Shown here piece by piece: positions 9,478 through 18,655 of a DNA stretch of 64,000 nucleotides. Source of the DNA: Robinsoniella peoriensis (lineage in GTDB: Bacteria > Bacillota > Clostridia > Lachnospirales > Lachnospiraceae); the NCBI RefSeq assembly GCF_042680125.1, contig NZ_JBHTNY010000025.1; one strand, 5' to 3'. The translations under genes and the position numbers were made by a program. The notes beneath the pieces were generated by a model, which worked only from the letters and a program-made list of their open reading frames with translations, had not been told where the DNA came from and did no database searches. How positions within the stretch are numbered: position 1 is the first letter of the stretch; every line of letters begins with the position of its first letter.

Positions 9478-11280
9478 ATGAGAAGAAAAAAGAATAACGG
9501 ACAGGCATTCAGCAGACGGCTCCAGTCACAGCTGCTGGCAGTCTTTATGGTGACGATCACAATCCTGGTGGGAGTTGTGTCCATATTCAGCTACAAACGT
9601 TCCGAAAAAGTGATTCAGGAACAGTCAGCCAGTATGATGCAGCAGTATTTCCAACAAAATCAGTATAACATTATCCGCTATACCCAGGAGGTGGAAAAAA
9701 TACTGCGACTTTTTATGATTCAGGACTCTCTTCAGGACTATATGCGGCAGGGATGGAAAAACCAGTTTGACAGCATTCAGAAAGCGATGCAGATTTTTGA
9801 TTATACCAATGTCGTGATGGGGAATTATGAATACCTGGATTCTATTTATTACTATGGAAATGACGGTACGGCTCTGGGAGTCTTGGAGAAGAAGAATATG
9901 GTAACCAGGATACCGGCTCTGGATCTGCCATGGTATTCCCTGGGGATTCAGGAGGAAGCTCTGAAAAATCCGGGGAAGGTACTGTGGTTTGGAGGGTATA
10001 CGAATCTGGATTTTGCCATGGAGCAGGAAGCGAAAGAGGTGCCATATATAACCGCAGCCGGCAGCATTTGGCTGGGAACGGGAAGATATGCCACTGTAGT
10101 AGTGAATATCCGGCAAAATGCACTTGCAGATCTTTTTACAAAGTCAGATACTCCGGATGAAAGAGAAAGTTATCTGATGAATGACCAGGGCATAATCGTG
10201 GTTCATCAGAACAGCGAAAAAGTAGGAAAACAGGCAGAGTTTACCCCTCGTGAGCTGGAAAAGACCGGTGACGGCTATCTGATGAAAGAAAATATTCAGA
10301 TTAATTACCATCGGATACAGGGACTGCCCTGGACCATTGTAACGGAGATTCCCAAAGAATCGCTCTATGGAAGCCTGGTTTCATTGAAACGCTGGTTTCT
10401 GGTTCTTGCGGCAGGGGGGCTTCTGGTAGCACTTGCATTGTCGGCGTACAGCCTTTATCGGCTGACTGAACCGCTGAAACGTCTGAGGGCGGCGATGGAG
10501 CGGATGGAAAATGGTTCTCTGGGAGAACAGCTGGATGAAAGCAGCAAAAATGAACTGGGAATGCTGGGACGGCAGTTTAACCGGATGTCCAGGAGTATTC
10601 ATACCATGATCGACCAGATCCGGGATATGGAAGAAGAGAAAAGAATTTTGGAAAAAGAAGCCCTGCAGGGTCAGTTAAATCCGCATTTTCTGTTTAATAC
10701 CCTGAGCACCATGCGCTTTATGGCAAAGCTGGGACAGAATGAACCCCTGGAAGAGTGTTTCTGCGCACTGGGAAGAATGCTGCAGCCAATGTACCGCAGT
10801 CAGGGAGAGTTGTGGAGCCTCAGACAGGAAGTAGACTACATGTCTACCTATATTACGATCATGAATTGCCGTTACGGTGGTAAGCTTATCATGGAATTTG
10901 AGATACCGGATATGCTGATGGAGCTTCCGGTACTTAAATTCATTTTGCAGCCCCTGGTGGAAAATGCCATTGAACATGGATTTGCAGATTCCGGTGGAGC
11001 CGGCATGATTGTGATGGGGGCAGAGCAGAAAGAGAATCAGCTGCAGGTGTACGTTGAAGATAACGGCAGCGGAATTCAGGAGGAAGAGCAGGAACGACTT
11101 TGCCAATTACTGAAGCAGGCGGAGAAACAGAAGGAGCTTTATAAGAATCATGTAGGCATTGTGAATGTGCATCGGAGGTTAAAGGTACACTTTGGGGACG
11201 CATACGGAATCAGGCTGGAAAGTATACCGGGGAAATCCACCTGTATATATCTGGTTATGCCGGTTATAAAGCCTGTTTAA
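9478..11280 (+). CDS. YesM-type sensor histidine kinase
   Basis: This is a roughly 600-residue membrane sensor kinase. TM1 lies at about residues 20-42 (LLAVFMVTITILVGVVSIFS), followed by a long extracellular sensor domain and TM2 around LVLAAGGLLVALALSAYSLY. Next come a HAMP linker, the His_kinase block LQGQLNPHFLFNTLSTMRFM with the phospho-His, and the ATPase motifs PLVENAIEHGF and VEDNGSGI. ATG 9478 is chosen because the preceding in-frame residues lack hydrophobic character and GAAAGGCGGAAG lies upstream. It forms a cognate pair with the regulator 57 bases before it. The ligand is presumably an oligosaccharide bound by or imported with the LplABC-like system. Confidence 0.92.
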   Translation: MRRKKNNGQAFSRRLQSQLLAVFMVTITILVGVVSIFSYKRSEKVIQEQSASMMQQYFQQNQYNIIRYTQEVEKILRLFMIQDSLQDYMRQGWKNQFDSIQKAMQIFDYTNVVMGNYEYLDSIYYYGNDGTALGVLEKKNMVTRIPALDLPWYSLGIQEEALKNPGKVLWFGGYTNLDFAMEQEAKEVPYITAAGSIWLGTGRYATVVVNIRQNALADLFTKSDTPDERESYLMNDQGIIVVHQNSEKVGKQAEFTPRELEKTGDGYLMKENIQINYHRIQGLPWTIVTEIPKESLYGSLVSLKRWFLVLAAGGLLVALALSAYSLYRLTEPLKRLRAAMERMENGSLGEQLDESSKNELGMLGRQFNRMSRSIHTMIDQIRDMEEEKRILEKEALQGQLNPHFLFNTLSTMRFMAKLGQNEPLEECFCALGRMLQPMYRSQGELWSLRQEVDYMSTYITIMNCRYGGKLIMEFEIPDMLMELPVLKFILQPLVENAIEHGFADSGGAGMIVMGAEQKENQLQVYVEDNGSGIQEEEQERLCQLLKQAEKQKELYKNHVGIVNVHRRLKVHFGDAYGIRLESIPGKSTCIYLVMPVIKPV

Positions 11281-11540
11281 AAATCATTGCTGCAAAGTGG
11301 GAACGGCAGATAAGCTATAAACAATATATAATGACAGCAATTATATAAAAGAGCACAAGAAAGTACATAAAATCATAACGAAATACAATTTTTAGAAAAT
11401 CTCCTTCGTATTCTGAAATATGGCTGACTGAATTTAAGACAGAAAATGAGAATATCCTTTATCGAAATGTAGTGCGGGATTCCCTATAATATTGTCTATA
11501 AGGTTAACCAATAAAGTTCAGAAGAGAAGGAGGTTTTTTT
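11281..11540 (+). promoter_or_regulatory. Intergenic promoter region of the LplBC/GH52 operon
   Basis: This is about 260 bases without a gene. A clear TATAAT is at 11485-11490 but there is no good -35 at the expected distance, as expected for an activator-dependent promoter. The AT-rich region before it is the likely binding area of the YesN-type regulator, although I could not define a repeated site. The ribosome site GAAGGAGG precedes the permease ATG at 11541. Confidence 0.45.
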
Positions 11541-12467
11541 ATGCGAAAGATACCAAATGGAAAGGGTATTGTCAGAAGGAAAATGCCGGAGGGAAAGAAG
11601 TTTTTCCTTGCGTCCGTTCCTTTCCTGATTTTGGTTTTCGCATTTGCTTATGTCCCGCTTTTGGGATGGGCATATGCATTTTTCGATTATCATCCCGGAA
11701 TGTCATTGTTTGATTGTGATTTTGTGGGACTGAAGACATTTGCTAAGATCTGGGCAAATAAGTCAGAGTTATTCCGGGTAATGCGAAATACCCTGGCGAT
11801 GAGTGCAATCTGTATTACAACAATGCCCCTTGCAGTCGTTTTTGCAATTATGCTGAATGAGATAAAAAATTCGAAATTCCGCAAACTGGTTCAGACCACC
11901 ACTACACTTCCGAATTTCATCAGCTGGATTGTAGTATTTACACTGGCATTTGCAATGTTTTCTACCGATGGTATGGTTGCGGGCGTCTTTAAATCATTAG
12001 GGATAGAGAAAACGGTGAATCTGCTTGGTGACAACAAACATGCATGGGCATTCCAGTGGGCGCTGGCAACCTGGAAAAGCCTGGGGTGGAGTGCAATTAT
12101 CTATATCGCATCCATAGCGGGTATTGACAGCGAACTTTATGATGCTGCTCATGTGGATGGTGCAAACAGGCTGCAGACCATACGGCATATTACCGTACCG
12201 GGATTATACGCAACGTTTTTTGTACAGCTTCTGCTGGCAATCAGCAATATGCTGAGTAATGGTTTTGAACAGTATTTTGTATTCTATAACCCGTTGACCG
12301 CAGACAAGATAGAAGTTCTTGACTACTATGTGTTTAAGATCGGTGTATTGACGAATGATTATCCCCAGTCCATTGCCCTTGGTATGTCAAAAACGATTAT
12401 ATCTGTCATACTTCTCTTCACGGCAAACCAGCTTTCCAAGAGGGTTCGCGGTGAGTCGATTGTATAG
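11541..12467 (+). CDS. Sugar ABC permease, LplB type
   Basis: This 308-residue permease has six predicted membrane segments and the inner-membrane binding-protein-dependent transport signature near IASIAGIDSELYDAAHVDGA-N (the EAA-like loop that contacts the ATPase). The N-terminal segment FFLASVPFLILVFAFAYVPL is typical of LplB. It pairs with the LplC-type permease 12 bases downstream and the binding protein after that. No ATPase gene is in this operon, so a shared MsmK/UgpC-type ATPase encoded elsewhere is likely. The inferred substrate is an oligosaccharide cleaved by the GH52, GH3 or GH29 enzymes. Confidence 0.9.
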   Translation: MRKIPNGKGIVRRKMPEGKKFFLASVPFLILVFAFAYVPLLGWAYAFFDYHPGMSLFDCDFVGLKTFAKIWANKSELFRVMRNTLAMSAICITTMPLAVVFAIMLNEIKNSKFRKLVQTTTTLPNFISWIVVFTLAFAMFSTDGMVAGVFKSLGIEKTVNLLGDNKHAWAFQWALATWKSLGWSAIIYIASIAGIDSELYDAAHVDGANRLQTIRHITVPGLYATFFVQLLLAISNMLSNGFEQYFVFYNPLTADKIEVLDYYVFKIGVLTNDYPQSIALGMSKTIISVILLFTANQLSKRVRGESIV

Positions 12468-12479
12468 GAGGGGAATAGA

Positions 12480-13382
12480 ATGATAACGAAAAAATTGAAA
12501 TCGAAAAAAACAATGTCGGAAAGGATAGCAGATATTTTTATTTATTTAATCTGCATTTTGCTGGTCATTATCTGTATTTATCCATTTTACTACGTAATAA
12601 TTTATTCCATCAGTGACCCTGCACAGGCATCCAAAGGGATTTTCCTTTTGCCAAAAGGGTTTAACCTGGATACTTACAAAGGGATTATCAAACTGAACGA
12701 CATACCGGGAGCATATCTGATCTCCATTCTCAGAACGCTGCTGGGAACCGGGATTACCATTATCAGTTCTTCTTTCTTTGCATACCTGGTTACGAACCAG
12801 AAAATGTATTACAGAAAAATTGTATACCGTTTTGTTATTATTACGATGTACATCAATGCAGGTTTAATTCCATGGTATATCACCATGAAAGCATACGGGC
12901 TGCAGAATAATTTCCTGCTTTATATTTTACCGGGTGCGCTTTCTGCTTATTATGTCATCCTGTTGAAGACTTACATGGAGTCACTGCCAAAAGAGCTGGA
13001 AGAGTCCGCGAAAATTGACGGGGCGGGAATGATGACAATTTTTGGGAGAATTATTTTCCCACTGTCAAAGCCAATAGTGGCGACTGTAGGGGTATTCTCC
13101 ATGGTGGGACAGTGGAATCAGTGGCAGGACAACTACTTCCTGGTTTCCGATGCAAAATTACAGACCCTGCAGATGGTGCTCTATAATTACCTGAATCAGG
13201 CAAACCGGTTTCAGAGCATGTCCAGTAATGCAATTGATGCATCCGCAGTAACCAGTTCCATTACACCTTCTTCGATTAAAATGTGTATCACGGTGCTGGT
13301 AGTATTACCAATTATGTGTGTATATCCGTTCCTTCAGAGATATTTTGTAAAGGGTATTATGATGGGAGCAGTCAAAGGATGA
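12480..13382 (+). CDS. Sugar ABC permease, LplC type
   Basis: This 300-residue permease is of the MalG/LplC class. It has six membrane segments and an EAA loop at LPKELEESAKIDGAGMMTIF. It ends with LQRYFVKGIMMGAVKG, which is characteristic of this class. It is coupled to the LplB-type gene (12-base gap, GGAGGGG ribosome site) and followed by the binding protein. Like its partner, it must borrow an ATPase from outside the operon. Confidence 0.92.
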   Translation: MITKKLKSKKTMSERIADIFIYLICILLVIICIYPFYYVIIYSISDPAQASKGIFLLPKGFNLDTYKGIIKLNDIPGAYLISILRTLLGTGITIISSSFFAYLVTNQKMYYRKIVYRFVIITMYINAGLIPWYITMKAYGLQNNFLLYILPGALSAYYVILLKTYMESLPKELEESAKIDGAGMMTIFGRIIFPLSKPIVATVGVFSMVGQWNQWQDNYFLVSDAKLQTLQMVLYNYLNQANRFQSMSSNAIDASAVTSSITPSSIKMCITVLVVLPIMCVYPFLQRYFVKGIMMGAVKG

Positions 13383-13403
13383 TTAAAATAAGAAAACAAT
13401 GAT

Positions 13404-13437
13404 TAACGATATAACAATGATAACGATATAAAAATGG
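13404..13437. repeat. 17-bp tandem repeat before the binding-protein gene
   Basis: TAACGATATAACAATGA (13404-13420) is followed directly by TAACGATATAAAAATGG (13421-13437), with two differences. It lies just upstream of the ribosome site GGGAGG. A partial third word (ACAATGATTAACG) precedes it. It may be a simple AT-rich duplication or affect translation of the binding protein. Confidence 0.6.
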
Positions 13438-13450
13438 GAGGAATCATCAT

Positions 13451-15223
13451 ATGAAAAATAAATTAAGAAAAATAACGGCTTTATTATTGGCAGGAGCAAT
13501 ATGCATGTCTGCTGCAGCGTGCGGTAAAAGTGAAGAGAAGACGGATACAGGAAGTACTACAGCCGGTTCCCAGGCAAGTTCTGATGAACCGGTGACCCTT
13601 ACCATCTGGAATACAGAAGTTCTGACTCCCGGTATCCAGACTAATGAAGTAGCAAAGGAAATTGAAAAAAAACTGGGAATCAAAATGGAAATTGTGCAGG
13701 GCGATGCTCAGAAATTCAGTATTCTGGTTGCAGGGGGAGATCTGCCGGATATCATCTATACCAATCCGGCTCAGCAGAACGTGGCATCCAACAATCTGAT
13801 AACAAGCGGGCAGCTGATGCCCATGGACGAACTGATTGACCAGTATGGGGAAAATATTAAGAAAAATTTTCCGGACCGCCTGAAGTATTCTAAGCAGTTT
13901 GCAAGTAACGGAGAAGATAAGGTTTATTATCTGCCGGTTCTGGCATACCAGGCAAATGAAGAGCATCCCAATGTCAGCTATTCTATTGAAAATGTAGGAT
14001 TGATGACAAGATGGGATATCTATGAGGCAATCGGATGTCCGGAAATTAAAACTACCGATGACTATCTGAATGTACTGAAAGAAATGCAGGAATATGCAAG
14101 GGAAAAGGATCTGGCAGACGGGAAGCAGATCTATGCAATTTCCGGATGGAGTGACTGGGGTCTATGGCCATGGTGGCTGGCAAATACCAGAGAAATGGGA
14201 TATACGGATCTTGCCAACTCAACCATCTTTAACTATAAGACGAAGTCCGTAGAGGGAGTGTTTGCAAGTGATGCATTCTGGCAGTCCCTGGAATTTTACA
14301 ACAAAGCTTATAACATGGGCATTCTGGACCCGGAAGCATTTACAATGAAAAATGATCAGTTCTGGGAAAAATGCAAGAACGGACAAGTGATGATGGCATA
14401 TGCAAGCTGGCAGACGGAAGGTATTAATACATTTTTCCAGACGAACGGACATCCGGACTGGAGTTACCAAAAACTGCCGTACGACGGATATGATTATATT
14501 TCCGGTATTGTTTCAACAACCGCACCTCTTGGAAGTGGTATAGAGTATGCCACAGCGATTACCAAGAATTGTAAGAATCCGGAGAAAGCAATGGAACTGA
14601 TTGATTTCATGAATTCAGAAGAAGGTGCCCGTCTGATTTACAGCGGAGTAGAAGGTACACATTGGACCAGTAAGGATGGCGTTGTGCAGCCATCAGAGGA
14701 ATTTATTACCCAGTCTAAGACAGATCCGGATTATAAGCTTAATGTTGGGGTTAACCTTTACAATAAACTTTGCGGATTCAAAGATATCCAGGTACTTTCC
14801 GACGGATATCCGGCAGACCTGATGAAATCGGATGAGCAGAAAGCAGCCACAATTACCGATACAGATAAGAGCTACTGTGAATATTACTCCCAAAAAGAAA
14901 GGGGAGATTATCAATATCCGGGCCAGGTTCTCTATGATATGTGGCAGAAAGAAAAAGTCGATACGATCACAGATTTCTATCTCTATCCCACCTTGGTGCA
15001 GAGTCCCGATGAGGAAACACTCAACATCATAGCACAGTGCGAACAATATATGAATGTACAGGGTGTAAATGCAATTATGACGGCAACGGCAGAGGATTTT
15101 GCTGCCTGCAAAGAAGAGACATTAAAAGGTCTGGAGAGTAAAGAATACTCAAAAGCAACTGCGAAAATAGAAGAGCTGTATGCGGCTGCGGAAAAAGAAG
15201 CAGAAGCCTTCGGGATGAAATAA
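13451..15223 (+). CDS. Lipoprotein sugar-binding protein of the LplBC importer
   Basis: This is a 590-residue extracellular solute-binding protein of the LplA type. A lipoprotein signal peptide ends at the lipobox MSAAACGK (Cys near residue 24). A short acidic Thr/Ser linker and the mature domain starting VTLTIWNTEVLTPGIQTNEV follow. The length matches the long LplA-like class rather than the 400-residue MalE class. It stands third in the transporter operon, directly before GH52, and presumably delivers xylo- or other oligosaccharides to the two permeases. Confidence 0.9.
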   Translation: MKNKLRKITALLLAGAICMSAAACGKSEEKTDTGSTTAGSQASSDEPVTLTIWNTEVLTPGIQTNEVAKEIEKKLGIKMEIVQGDAQKFSILVAGGDLPDIIYTNPAQQNVASNNLITSGQLMPMDELIDQYGENIKKNFPDRLKYSKQFASNGEDKVYYLPVLAYQANEEHPNVSYSIENVGLMTRWDIYEAIGCPEIKTTDDYLNVLKEMQEYAREKDLADGKQIYAISGWSDWGLWPWWLANTREMGYTDLANSTIFNYKTKSVEGVFASDAFWQSLEFYNKAYNMGILDPEAFTMKNDQFWEKCKNGQVMMAYASWQTEGINTFFQTNGHPDWSYQKLPYDGYDYISGIVSTTAPLGSGIEYATAITKNCKNPEKAMELIDFMNSEEGARLIYSGVEGTHWTSKDGVVQPSEEFITQSKTDPDYKLNVGVNLYNKLCGFKDIQVLSDGYPADLMKSDEQKAATITDTDKSYCEYYSQKERGDYQYPGQVLYDMWQKEKVDTITDFYLYPTLVQSPDEETLNIIAQCEQYMNVQGVNAIMTATAEDFAACKEETLKGLESKEYSKATAKIEELYAAAEKEAEAFGMK

Positions 15224-15353
15224 ATGCAGTTTTGCAGATGCCGGGCAGCATGAAATAAATGCCAATGCAATAGTATGCTTGTGCAGCAGAATTTGAGTAT
15301 GAAATGATATATAACCGTATTGAAATTGCAGCAGGATATAAGGAGCAGAAATA

Positions 15354-17447
15354 ATGAAAAATATAATGTTTAATGCAAATCACTCACCAATTGGCGCATA
15401 TGCCAGTTTCACACTTGGATTTCCCGGCGCAGCCGGGGGTCCCGGGATGGAGCGCAGAGGACCTGCAGATACAAATGTTTATATCGGAGTGGAACGGCGT
15501 GAAGGAGGAAGCTATGAGAGCTTTCCCTTTTTTAAAAATGAAGATGATGAGAGTAAACAGTACGATGTGGAAAAAGAAGACACCCAGGAACAGGAAGGAT
15601 ATTTTGACCGGTTTCCGGCTTCTGAAATAGAGAGAGACTTCCGGGTAAGCAGCGATAGCTGGAAAGCCAGAGACATAACGTTCACCCTCTATAATCAGGT
15701 GGAATCCATACCGGATCCAAAATTCTGCGATGAGGAATGTCTGAAAGAAGTAATTGTACCCGCTGTACTGGCTGAGTTAACCATTGATAACCGCGGATGC
15801 CCCAATGGAAGAAAGGCATTTTTCGGATTTAATGAAGTAGAAGAACGGTATGGAATGCGTCCTCTTTCCTCGGGAAAAATGCATGGTGTGGGACAGGGGG
15901 GAAATCTGGCGGTTTTTACCCTGGATCAGGATGCCCATCCGGCGGGCGGATTTTGCCCCGAGTGTATCTTGGGAGAAGAGGATCGTGATAACTGGAACTT
16001 CCGGCTGGGAAAGACAGCATTACTGGTGCTGGATGTACCAGAGGATACAAAGAAGACCTTTCGCTTTGCAGTCTGTTTTTATCATGGCACACAGGCAACT
16101 TACGGGATTGATACAAAATATTACTATACCAGATATTTTCGTAACATTGAGGAAGTAGGCAGCTATGCACTTTCCGTATTTGACCGGATTGTGGAAAAAT
16201 GCCGGGAAGCAAACCTGAGATTTGACAAGGAAAGCCTTACCCCGGAACAGCGTTTTATGTTGTGGCATTCCATAAAAAGTTATTACAATTCATCACAATT
16301 TCTGATCAAAGACGGAGAGCCGCTCTGGATCATCAATGAGGGCGAATTCCGGATGATGAATACCATGGATCTGACGGTTGACCAGTTGTTCTTTGAAATG
16401 AAAATGAATCCATGGACGGTCCGTAACGAACTTGATTTTTATCTCCGGAATTATTCCTATGAGGATAAGGTACGGTTTCCGGGCAGTGACACTGAGTATG
16501 AGGGTGGCATAAGCTTTTGCCATGACTGTGGCGTGGCGAATGTATTTGCACCAGAGGGGAGGTCTGCCTATGAAAAATGCCGGTTAACGGACTGCTTTTC
16601 TTATATGAGCCATGAACAGCTGGTAAACTGGACCTGCTGTGCCCTGGTGTACATAAAACAGACCGGGGATCAGTCATGGAGTGACAGCCGCAAAGAGACA
16701 TTGAAGAGCTGTTTTGCCAGCATGGTTAACCGGGATCATCCCGATCAGCACAAACGAAACGGGGTTATGGGACTGGACAGCACCCGGACGAAAGGGGGCG
16801 CGGAGATCACCACTTATGACAGCCTGGATGTATCTCTGGGACAAGCCAGGAACAATATCTATCTGGCGGGAAAATGCTGGGCAGCTTATGTGGGCCTGAA
16901 AGATTATTTTGAAACGAACCGGGAGGCAGGTCTTGCCAAACAGTCGGCACTGCAGGCGCAGAGGTGTGCAGAAACGATACGGTCTCATATGACGGAAGGC
17001 GGATACATACCGGCTGTTATGGATGAGGATAATGATTCTAAGATCATTCCTGCAATTGAAGGGCTGATTTTCCCATATGTGCTGGATTTAAAAGAAGCCT
17101 GCGAAGAAGACGGCATTTACGGAGCATATATCCGGGCATTGAAAAAACATTTTGAAACAGTGATGCAAAAGGGAGTCTGTATCTTTTCAGACGGCGGATG
17201 GAAGCTCTCTTCCACAAGTAATAATTCCTGGCTCAGCAAAATTTATCTCTCTGAGTTTATTGCAGGAAAAATTCTTGGATTTGACCGGAAGACTTATATG
17301 GAAGAAGCAGACCGGGCCCACGTGGACTGGCTGATCCATCCGGAGCATTCATACTGGTGCTGGTCGGATCAGATTGTAAGCGGCATCATCAGTGCAAGCA
17401 AATATTATCCCCGTGGTGTAACAAGCATTTTATGGATGGAGGAATGA
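15354..17447 (+). CDS. GH52 beta-xylosidase
   Basis: This 697-residue enzyme closely resembles known GH52 beta-xylosidases from Geobacillus over its entire length. The N-terminus FNANHSPIGAYASFTLGFPG is characteristic. The block with the nucleophile Glu is IINEGEFRMMNTMDLTVDQL (Glu near residue 329). The later block GVMGLDSTRTKGGAEITTYD belongs to the conserved region that carries the acid/base Asp. The protein ends in YYPRGVTSILWMEE. It releases xylose from the non-reducing end of xylo-oligosaccharides. It has no signal peptide and is therefore cytoplasmic. The ribosome site AAGGAG precedes ATG 15354. It is encoded between an oligosaccharide importer and an iron alcohol dehydrogenase. Confidence 0.95.
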   Translation: MKNIMFNANHSPIGAYASFTLGFPGAAGGPGMERRGPADTNVYIGVERREGGSYESFPFFKNEDDESKQYDVEKEDTQEQEGYFDRFPASEIERDFRVSSDSWKARDITFTLYNQVESIPDPKFCDEECLKEVIVPAVLAELTIDNRGCPNGRKAFFGFNEVEERYGMRPLSSGKMHGVGQGGNLAVFTLDQDAHPAGGFCPECILGEEDRDNWNFRLGKTALLVLDVPEDTKKTFRFAVCFYHGTQATYGIDTKYYYTRYFRNIEEVGSYALSVFDRIVEKCREANLRFDKESLTPEQRFMLWHSIKSYYNSSQFLIKDGEPLWIINEGEFRMMNTMDLTVDQLFFEMKMNPWTVRNELDFYLRNYSYEDKVRFPGSDTEYEGGISFCHDCGVANVFAPEGRSAYEKCRLTDCFSYMSHEQLVNWTCCALVYIKQTGDQSWSDSRKETLKSCFASMVNRDHPDQHKRNGVMGLDSTRTKGGAEITTYDSLDVSLGQARNNIYLAGKCWAAYVGLKDYFETNREAGLAKQSALQAQRCAETIRSHMTEGGYIPAVMDEDNDSKIIPAIEGLIFPYVLDLKEACEEDGIYGAYIRALKKHFETVMQKGVCIFSDGGWKLSSTSNNSWLSKIYLSEFIAGKILGFDRKTYMEEADRAHVDWLIHPEHSYWCWSDQIVSGIISASKYYPRGVTSILWMEE

Positions 17448-17452
17448 CAAAA

Positions 17453-18616
17453 ATGAAGGCATTTACTTACTATAGCCCCACCGAAATAATCTTTGGGTGC
17501 GGGAAGCTGGTAGAGACAGCAAAATTGGTAAAGCGGTTTGGAGATAAAGCACTGCTGGTGACTGGAAAAGGAAAATCCTCTGTAAATGCAGCCCGCCGGG
17601 TTCTTGAACTTTTGCAGGGGGCAGGTATTGAAACGGCACATTATGACGGTGTATCACCCAATCCAACTACTGATCTGGTAACAGAAGGCGCTGAAATGGC
17701 AAAAAAACTTGGGGCAGAGGTAATCATTGGACTGGGGGGCGGATCTGCAATGGACACCGCGAAAGCAATTGCAGTGGAGGCGTCACACCCCGGTACCGTG
17801 TGGGATTATAACTGCCATACAGAGGGGCCCACAGATAAGACACTGCCGGTGATTGCAATCGGGACAACCGCAGGAACGGGTTCACAGGTGACCCAATGTG
17901 CTGTGATTACCCGGACGAAAGACAAGGATAAGTCTGCAGTCTGGCATCGGAATATTTTTCCCAAAATTGCAATTGTAGACCCGGAACTGACCAGGAGTAT
18001 GTCAAAAGCGGTAACAGCACAAACCGGGTTCGATGCATTCTGTCATAATTTTGAGGCATATCTCTCGATAAATACCAGTTCAATGGTTGAACGGATGGCA
18101 TTGGAAGCCATAGCAGCCATTGTGGAATATTTGCCCAAAGCGCTGGCAGACGGGAATGACATGGAAGCCCGTTCCAGGATGGCATGGGCGGATACCCTGG
18201 GTGGATTGACAAACGCCAATGCCGGTGTAACGCTGCCCCATGGACTGGGCATGCAGGTGGGAGGCCACTGTCCCCAGGTGACTCATGGACAGGCACTGGC
18301 TGCGTTTTATCCCGCATTTACCAGATACACTTACCCCGCAGCAGTGGAGAAATTTGCTGCAGTAGGAAGAATTTTAAATCCCGGGCTCCAGTCGGAAACA
18401 GAAGACACAGCTGCGGCAAAATGCTGTGAGGAAATAGACCGTTTCTTAAAAAAGATCGGTCTCTGGACTGGCTATAAAGAACTTGGGGTTACCATGGAAG
18501 ATATCCGTGAGATTGCAGACTGCGGACAGGTACTGGGCGATTATCTGAACAACCCGAGAGTGGCTGACATTGAGGAAATGTATGAGCTGCTGGTTTCCTG
18601 CTATGAGCGGGATTAG
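17453..18616 (+). CDS. Iron-containing alcohol dehydrogenase
   Basis: This is a 387-residue group III (iron-dependent) alcohol dehydrogenase. The NAD(P) site is seen in GLGGGSAMDTAKAIA. The metal ligands are visible as Asp and His in TGFDAFCHNFEAYL, His in LPHGLGM and His in VTHGQALA. Its start overlaps the end of GH52. I prefer ATG 17453 because GGAGGA (17438-17443) is 9 bases upstream, whereas ATG 17444 is too close. In this context it may reduce a sugar-derived aldehyde or regenerate NAD during xyloside fermentation, but the substrate is unknown. Confidence 0.9.
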   Translation: MKAFTYYSPTEIIFGCGKLVETAKLVKRFGDKALLVTGKGKSSVNAARRVLELLQGAGIETAHYDGVSPNPTTDLVTEGAEMAKKLGAEVIIGLGGGSAMDTAKAIAVEASHPGTVWDYNCHTEGPTDKTLPVIAIGTTAGTGSQVTQCAVITRTKDKDKSAVWHRNIFPKIAIVDPELTRSMSKAVTAQTGFDAFCHNFEAYLSINTSSMVERMALEAIAAIVEYLPKALADGNDMEARSRMAWADTLGGLTNANAGVTLPHGLGMQVGGHCPQVTHGQALAAFYPAFTRYTYPAAVEKFAAVGRILNPGLQSETEDTAAAKCCEEIDRFLKKIGLWTGYKELGVTMEDIREIADCGQVLGDYLNNPRVADIEEMYELLVSCYERD

Positions 18617-18655
18617 AATCTGGCACCTGCATGAAAGAAAAGGAGTGTAAGGCAG

